DNA of 64,000 nucleotides from Pseudocercospora fijiensis CIRAD86 (taxonomy: Eukaryota; Ascomycota; Dothideomycetes; Mycosphaerellales; Mycosphaerellaceae): positions 1,864,483-1,928,482 of the forward strand of contig NW_006921535.1 in NCBI RefSeq assembly GCF_000340215.1, read 5' to 3'. Shown in pieces: positions 57,646 through 64,000 of the stretch. A program made the translations under genes and the position numbers. The notes beneath the pieces were generated by a model that saw nothing but the letters and a program-made list of their open reading frames with translations, searched no databases and was not told the origin of the DNA. Position 1 is the stretch's first letter. Every line of letters begins with the position of its first letter.

Positions 57646-57954
57646 TATAAGAACCTAAGTAAGTAAAGTCTCCTATTATGCCTTAGCAAGCCTATATAAC
57701 AATTATGTAATATTATTACGTATACTACGGTACTGTCTCGCTAGCGTAAAGCCTGCTTAGCGTATACGCGGAAAAGCTCGGTCGCTCGTACGGATATACT
57801 CGGTTACCGGTTCGGTATATATACTATCCGTACGTAGCCTAGTTAATAGTAAACGCTCTGCCCTGTTCTAAGAAAGGCACGGTTTAGTTCTACTTTCTAC
57901 TACGGCGATTAGTAGAGGGTGTTCTATACGTTGCTATATACCTATTTTCTTATA
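57646..57954 (+). repeat. 3' LTR of outer element
   Basis: 309 bp, partner of 29941-30249. It is followed directly by the right copy of the CCTAT target duplication. Confidence 0.93.
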
Positions 57955-59053
57955 CCTATACTATATATACTCTACGATTATATCTATATTTTAGGCTACT
58001 TAGACGTATTCTAGGTCGGGTTTTTGTCCGTAGCCGGTACGTAGCCGGCAAACTAGGTCTATATACTAGTTTTTTTAGTAAACTAAACTAAACCGAACTA
58101 GAATTTCGGCTTAGCTAATTACTAGTAAACTAAACTAGACTAAACTACTACGGGGTCTAGATAAAAGGCTTCGGTATACCCTTAGATAGAAGATACGTAA
58201 TAAAGAGCTTAAATACGTTATTAGTAAAGCTAAGGTCTATATAGTAGACGTTATAGACCCTACCTATAGTAGTAGAGGCTACTTAGAAGTCCGAATACGA
58301 GAAGCTCCGATAATTAGTAAAGGAAGACCTTAGAGCCCTTTAGCTTATATATAGGCGAAGATTAGTCCTTATAGCCTAATAGAATAAGACGGCTCGTAAG
58401 GAGCGTATTTGCCTTATTACTAAGCTTACTTAGCTATAGAAAGAGTATAGAGTAGCTTATAAGACCGAGAGCTAGTATATACGAGATATCCGCTATCTTA
58501 TAGTAGGTAATCGCTTACTATTTATAGAGACGGCTTTAGTATACGTTAGTAAAGCCCTTTAGTATATATAGCAACTAGAGGCTTAAGTTAGAGCCTTTAA
58601 ATAAGCTAAGAAGGTTACTAAGTCCGCTAAAGACCTATAGTAGACTAAACAGACTAAGTTTAAGATAGCTAAAGAGAAGAATTAGAAGATTACTATACTT
58701 AAGCGGATAGTAAGTAAGGTAGACGTTACTAATAAGGCCGCTATTAACGCCCTCCTTATACTTAACTATATAGTAGATCTAACGGACGAGGTTAAATAGA
58801 AGGCAAATAATACTAATAGTAAACTAGATAGTAAGGTTCTATTCTTAGTAGAAGATAATAGCGACGTCGAACTTCTTAATCTATAGTAAGCTAATCTACG
58901 TTTAAATAGGGAGTAGTTATCTATATAGAATATATACGATAGAGACTTCTTTAGCCCTTAGGGATAGTATTATAGTAAAGCCGCCTAAAGCCCTTTAAAT
59001 CTAGTAGAAAAGCCGTCGACTAATTAGAAGCCGAGAAATACTATTAGGGCCAA
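57955..59053 (+). repeat. RIP-degenerate repeat, right part of the nest's host
   Basis: It starts with the right CCTAT duplication. At 58,070-58,160 there are TAAACTAAAC motifs, the inverse of those at 29,745-29,880. From about 58,150 to 58,900 the plus strand reads as a degraded Lys/Gln/Leu-rich, coiled-coil-like protein interrupted by TAG/TAA. I cannot assign it to a transposase or gag family. Confidence 0.55.
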
Positions 59054-59439
59054 AGAGGTTACACGTAATTAGCATGTGACCAGGCCGAGTGAAGCTAGGG
59101 TCTTAATGCCTTAGGTAGGGCTTGGCGCTTAGCGTTAGGCTAACTCTCCTGCCTTCCTCCCTCTCCTCCTAGCTCCTTATCGAATACTACTTGTACCTAC
59201 TACCACCCTATCTACCTGCTAACATACCCTTTTTACACAGTATTCGATCTACCCTTTAAGGGCAGCAGCTAGATAGTCCTTATTTCAAGCTTTTAGCGGT
59301 ATAGCTACGAACAAGACTAATCTGACTATATTGCGCCCTAAGAACGGGACCTATACGTACTATTCCATCGAAACAACCGTACCAATTATTAAGCAAGGCC
59401 TTCTATACGGCCTATTACACTAAGTCAATCGCACTAGAC

Positions 59440-60850
59440 TAATACCTACTAATTCCGCTACATCCGCATCTTAGGGGCTAACAATACATCATTAGTATTA
59501 CCCCCTATTACAATAGCCGGCTTATTACGAAACAACAACCGTGCTGCCGCTAGCAGCGCTAGCAACGACAATGCTAGTAGCACAGTGCCTGCTAAAGTGC
59601 CTACTAGAGCACCTGCTAAAGTGCCTCCTACCGAAGAGCCTGCTATAGGACCTGCTAAAGAAAAACCTGCAATTCTAGGTAATGATCTAGAATTGCCTAT
59701 TAACGATATTCTTAACAACATTGTCAATCGACGATATAGCTAGCTAGCCTTTAGCCCTCAACTAGTAGCGAGACTTCAAGAAGCCACTTAGAACAGGCTT
59801 ACTGCCCTACGTTAGGAACAACAGCTAAAGGATAATCTCCTCGAGATTCGCCGCCTATAGGAAGCCCTAACAACTACTGCTGGACTAGAACTAGTAGCAG
59901 TACCTTCTATTCAAAAGAAGGATGCTAAGCTTAAAGACTGTACCGTATTTGATAGCTCTAGCCGTAAGCAGTACAATAATTATATACGTGATTGTAAATT
60001 GAACTAGCGAAACGCACTAAGGGCCCTTCTAGATGACTACTCACTAGTCGTCTATGCTATGCAATATATTAATAGAGACCTAAAACGCACCTAGGATAAC
60101 CATTTCGACTCCCTTACTAATCAGACCGCTATTTAGTAGCAGACCTATAAGACTATTATACTAGACACCCTTAGAAACCCTATACTAAGGCAACAATATG
60201 CTTAGGACTAGTACCTTCGAGCTAAATAAAAGACTAACCAATCGGCTCGTTTATTTAAGGCCTATTTAAAGACCCTCGAGGACGATCTCCCGGCTAAGAC
60301 TAATTCTATATAGATCTCTAAGATACGCCTAAAACTTAGGTAGGAGCTTATCCTTAAATTGGACCGCCGTCGTATATTCGAACAGGCCAATCTAACGCGC
60401 ATTCAATTCATAGTCGAAGTAGAAACAGCCGAACGGGCTGTTTAGCTCTAATAACGACTAGAATCGAGGATCCGACTAGCTAGCACTAACCGCGGCAATC
60501 GTAGTAGCCGCGGAGGAAACCAAGGTTCCTACTATAACAACAATGCTAATAATAGGAACAGTAACGACCGTAGAAGAGGCCGTAGCCGACGGCTATATAG
60601 AGGAGGCCGCGACAGGGGCCGTAGAAGGGGCTCGTATCCCTACAATGCTAACCGCTCTACTAACAATAACAACAGCTACGGCAGTCTACTAACCGGGTTA
60701 AAGTGCTTCAACTGTGATAGCACTAGCTATCTACTAGGCCAATGCGACAAACCTAAGGATTAGGCCCGAATCGACCGTGCTACCGCTAAGTACCGTAAGT
60801 ACCTTTCAGCCGCTAATGCTACCCCTGTCGGTCCTTCGAAAAAAGAGTAA
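59440..60850 (+). pseudogene. gag pseudogene of family A, right copy
   Basis: The plus-strand frame has an Ala/Asn/Ser-rich start, a Pro-Ala-Lys-Val repeat segment (about 59,580-59,660), LPINDILNNIVNRRYS, a capsid-like part, and an Arg/Gly/Asn-rich basic stretch at about 60,490-60,660. A zinc knuckle, CFNCDSTSYLLGQC, lies at about 60,706-60,747, with the His position read as Tyr. It is interrupted by several TAG codons. Confidence 0.85.
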
Positions 60851-63800
60851 GCGCCGCACTAACTATTAGCCTTGTGCGGCGTAAGACTATCGACATTGTG
60901 CTAGCTATTACACGTACCTGTCTTATATCTAGGCGCGACACTAACTATAAGGCAAAGGTTATACTAGACCCCGGAAATTCAGTTAGTGCCCTTATTAGCT
61001 ATCGCCTAGCCAAGCAATTAGACCTCTAACAACTGCCGAAAACTGACCTGCTAACCCTTGCTTAGTTTAATAACGCTCGGCACTTGACCTATAGGGCCTA
61101 CTATATTCCTATAGTTCTAAAAGACGACCTCGGAAATGAACGCCTACTAAACTTTACTGCCTACGCGGTAGACATAGACAGCCTCCTATCCGACATTGTT
61201 ATTAGCAACCCTATTCTTAAGTACTATACTATAGTTATAGACTTAGGCAGTCAACAATAGCGATTTAGAATCGCTAGGAAAGAGGATATTAAACACATCG
61301 ATATTAGCGAGTGTCCTAATAATATTAGGGTCCTGTTTATTAGCAACCTAACACTAGCCTCCGCCTTAGCCGATCCGACTACCGACCTACTCGGTAGTAA
61401 TAACGATGAACCTGTGCCCCCTAATAGTATAGACCCTAATTAGCTCGAACGTATACTAGTGCCTATTCGAGAGACCTATATTAATGTATTCAAACATTAC
61501 CTAGCATCGACATTGCCTATATTCAAGGAGACAGATTATAAGATTGATATTATAGAGGGCAAGGAGGTCCCTTTTAGCCCCCTCTACAACCTTAGTAAAC
61601 GAGAGCTTGCTATGTTGCGTAAGTACCTAGAGGAAAACCTAGCTAATAGTCGCATTCGGTATAGTAACAGCCCTGCTAGTGCCCCTATCCTGTTCGTACC
61701 AAAGAAGGATAGTAGCCTACGCCTCTATATCGATTATCGTAGGCTTAATGCTGTTACTATTAAAGATCGCTGTCCACTTCCTCTCATTAATGAGACCCTC
61801 GATCGCCTTTCTAGTACTTACTACTATACTATATTAGACATTAAGGATGTATACTATCGCATCCGCATCCGTAAGGGTAATAAATAGAAAACAGCCTTCC
61901 GTACCCGCTATAGCTATTTCGAGTATCTAGTTATGCTATTTGGGCTAGCTAATGCCCCTACTACATTCTAGTCCTATATTAATCGGGCCCTGTTAGGCCT
62001 ATTAGATCACCTCTGTATAGTTTACCTAGATAACATCCTAGTTTATACACACTTACCTAACATTGCGGAGTACTAGGCTACAGTCCGCAAGGTCCTTAAC
62101 CGCCTACGAGCCTATAGACTGTATTGCAAGCCTTCTAAATGCACCTTTGCTACTAAGGAGGTAGCCTTCCTTGGTTTCATCGTATTAACTAATAGTGTTA
62201 AGGCTAATCCTAATCGAATCAAGACCATTACTAAATAGCCAATACCTACTAGCATTAAAGAGCTTTAATCGTTCCTAGGTTTTGCTAACTTCTACCGTCG
62301 ATTTATCGAAGGTTACTCGCGGTACGTAATGCTACTAACTGAGCTCACCAAAACTAAGGCCAACCTAACTAGAGAGTTTAAATAGACTAATAGAGCATAA
62401 GCCGCTTTTAACGGCCTAAAGCAACGCTTTACTAATGTCCCCTTATTGCACTATTTCGTGCTAAGCAAGTAGATCCGAATTGAAACTAACGCTTCACAGT
62501 TCGCTGTATTAGCCATTATATTACAGTAGGCTAATAATACCTATTAGCACCCGATTGCCTTCTTTTCACAGAAGATAATCGATGTAGAACGTCGCTACAA
62601 GACATACGAGTAAGAGCTCCTAGCTATTATCGAGGCCTTTAAGCATTAGAGGCACTATCTCGATAGTGCATAGCACACTATTTAGGTCTATACGGACTAT
62701 AACAACCTCCGTAGAATTACGAAGGTTACTAGGGTTATGGGTCGACAGGCTAGATAGGCCGTCTACCTCGCCGGGTTTGATTTTAATATATTACATCGGC
62801 TAGGCGTAAGCAACCCTACTAATAGCCTATCGAGGCGACCTAATTACGATAGCGGGACTTAGCAATCTATTAATTTATTATTTCCAACCCTATAGTATAA
62901 GATTGCTATAGCCCGTATTGTTAATAAGTACGCGTAGGATAAGCGGCTTACCGGACTCCGCGACGGCTTAAAGTATATTAATGCTCTTGCTATATTGATA
63001 GTGCGTATTAAGGCAAGAGCTAAGGATACAGACAGGAGAAGTTATAATAACTCCCTAGTCGATATCGCTATATATAGTAATAGCGATCAAAGTACTAATG
63101 CAGTTAATCCGGCTGCTAGTGCTATTAGATACATACAATACGTACCTCGTTTAATAGCGAGGGTGCTACTAAATAACCTTGCAAATAGGGATAGTCAATC
63201 GTTTATAGATAAGCTATTACGGGCTTAGTAGAGGGACGCCTTTGCTACTAAACGTATAGATAAGCTTGTAAGTAGGCGAAAGACTCGATCTAGTAAGAGT
63301 AACAATTAGTCGATCGATAACAAAGGTTATTTAAAGTTTAAGGGCAGATACTATGTCCCCGCTAAACATTCGATCCGATAAGAGCTTCTCAAGCGACACT
63401 ATAATAGTGAGCTTGCCGGTTACTATAGTATAGAGAGGTCGCACGAGCTACTATCGCGTATATACTACTAGCTAAATAGTAAGCGGGACATAAAGGACTA
63501 CGTAAACACGTATGCCGTATGTTAACGAGTTAAGGCACTAAAGCATTAGCCTTTTAGCGAGTTGTCCTTATTGCTAATCCCTTACAAGCTATTTGTAGAG
63601 CTTACAATAGATTTTATTACAGGTCTTCCCTCTACTAAGCGAAGAGGAAGCAAAGACATCTTTAACGCTATCCTAGTCGTTATAGACCGATTTACTAAGG
63701 GCGCTCGATACATCCCGGCGCGCAAGGATTGGACTGCTATTAATATAGCAGAGGCGCTATAGACTAACATCTTCTATACCTATTAGGGGACCCCTAAAGG

Positions 63801-64000
63801 GATAGTCTCTAACCGAGGCTCGACATTCATATCTTATTATTAGAGTAAGATTTGCCTGCAGCTAAGACTCAAGCATCGCCTGTCTATAGCATTCCATCTA
63901 TAAACAGATAGTTAAACCGAAAGGCAGAATGCTACGCTGCAGCAGTACCTACGTAGCTACATTAATAAGAACCCTAATAACTAGGTCAATCTCCTGTAGC
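60851..64000 (+). pseudogene. pol pseudogene of family A, right copy (PR-RT-RNase H-INT start)
   Basis: A protease-like ILDPGNSVSALIS lies near 60,965. RT begins in the open stretch 61459-61887 ([32 protein letters not shown]) and continues to a YLDNILVYT catalytic box near 62,025, with the second Asp changed to Asn. RNase H follows near 62,480-62,700. Integrase starts by 63,560 (VELTIDFITGLPS, AILVVIDRFTKGARYIP) and is cut by the window end. Stops are TAG/TAA at former Trp and Gln codons. Confidence 0.9.

Larger units (their letters stand above)
29941..57954 (+). mobile_element. outer Ty3/gypsy retrotransposon of a three-level nest
   Basis: It is bounded by 309-bp LTRs (29941-30249 and 57646-57954) of identical length and by a perfect 5-bp target duplication, CCTAT, at 29936-29940 and 57955-57959. 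Orientation is plus: gag, RT, RNase H, then (after the insertion) integrase and a chromodomain-like tail, with a polypurine tract AGGGGAAGGAGA at 57630-57641 just before the 3' LTR. Its pol gene is split at 34,002/55,009 by the middle element. Without that insertion the element is 7,008 bp. All frames are destroyed by RIP-type stops. Confidence 0.95.
59054..64000 (+). mobile_element. Ty3/gypsy retrotransposon, family A, right copy (3' part outside window)
   Basis: It is homologous along its length to the minus-strand copy at 1-5218, in inverted orientation. Homology starts at the AGAGGTTACAC block. Gag, protease, RT, RNase H and integrase are in order, and the element runs off the window end in integrase. 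It is less mutated than the left copy: the knuckle keeps three of four ligands and CpA/TpG are commoner. In-frame TAG/TAA remain, so it too is dead. Confidence 0.92.

Noticed and set aside
59458..59727. Minus-strand open frame with hydrophobic repeats (and its mirror at 4574-4792 plus)
   Set aside because: Both are antisense to the gag N-terminal Pro-Ala repeat of family A.
1..64000. CRISPR array, bacterial operon or phage-like system
   Set aside because: The genome is clearly fungal. The only regular repeats are the Glu/Gln codon tract and the 96-bp coding repeat, neither of which has a spacer structure.

Overview
The window looks like chromosomal DNA of a filamentous ascomycete (Pezizomycotina; a dothideomycete-like fungus would fit, but the species cannot be read from the sequence). 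The evidence is genes with 50-73 bp introns using GTNNGN donors, fungal Zn2Cys6 and TALE-homeobox/C2H2 regulators, an alpha-glucoside-type sugar permease, and long retrotransposon blocks carrying the mark of repeat-induced point mutation (RIP). In those blocks CpA and TpG are almost absent, TpA is extremely common, CpG survives fairly well, and old reading frames are full of TAG/TAA.

Layout. (1) 1-5218: a RIP-damaged Ty3/gypsy element on the minus strand, cut by the window edge. (2) 5219-7262: unclassified RIP-damaged repeat. (3) About 7,265-29,215: a gene island of ordinary composition with nine supported genes: a 2H phosphoesterase-like protein, an alpha-glucoside/sugar MFS permease, a Zn2Cys6 regulator, an inositol-monophosphatase-family enzyme, a secreted glycerophosphodiesterase, a secreted cysteine-rich protein, a conserved-looking membrane protein, an alpha/beta hydrolase, a polyQ/E multi-domain transcription factor and a 5'-nucleotidase-family phosphoesterase (ten if the uncharacterised membrane protein is counted). 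(4) 29,216-59,053: repeat block whose core, 29,941-57,954, is a three-level nest of LTR retrotransposons. (5) 59,054-64,000: a second, less damaged copy of the left-edge gypsy family, on the plus strand and cut by the right edge.

The nest resolves exactly. The outer element (309-bp LTRs, TSD CCTAT, plus strand, about 7.0 kb of its own sequence) is split by a middle element (172-bp LTRs, TSD ACGAC, minus strand, about 7.3 kb). The middle element is split by an inner element (171-bp LTRs, TSD GTCTA, minus strand, 13,670 bp). Polypurine tracts beside the 3' LTRs confirm each orientation. Both insertions fall between RNase H and integrase of their host. The inner element has about 5.3 kb of extra apparently coding sequence between its chromodomain and its 3' LTR, and a 96-bp tandem repeat in its gag-side region. 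Every difference I could see between the paired LTRs (34 in 652 aligned bases) is a transition.

Gene relationships. The sugar permease and the Zn2Cys6 regulator are convergent, and the regulator and the IMPase-family gene are divergent over a 404-bp shared promoter, so local sugar or phosphate-ester metabolism under that regulator is plausible but unproven. Four phosphoester-acting enzymes (2H phosphoesterase, IMPase, GDPD, 5'-nucleotidase family) lie in one 22-kb island. The secreted cysteine-rich protein sits beside a 2.3-kb gene-poor gap, a typical setting for effector-like genes. No system that I can defend as wholly new is present. The best candidates for follow-up are the extra coding region of the 13.7-kb inner element and the multi-DNA-binding-domain regulator.
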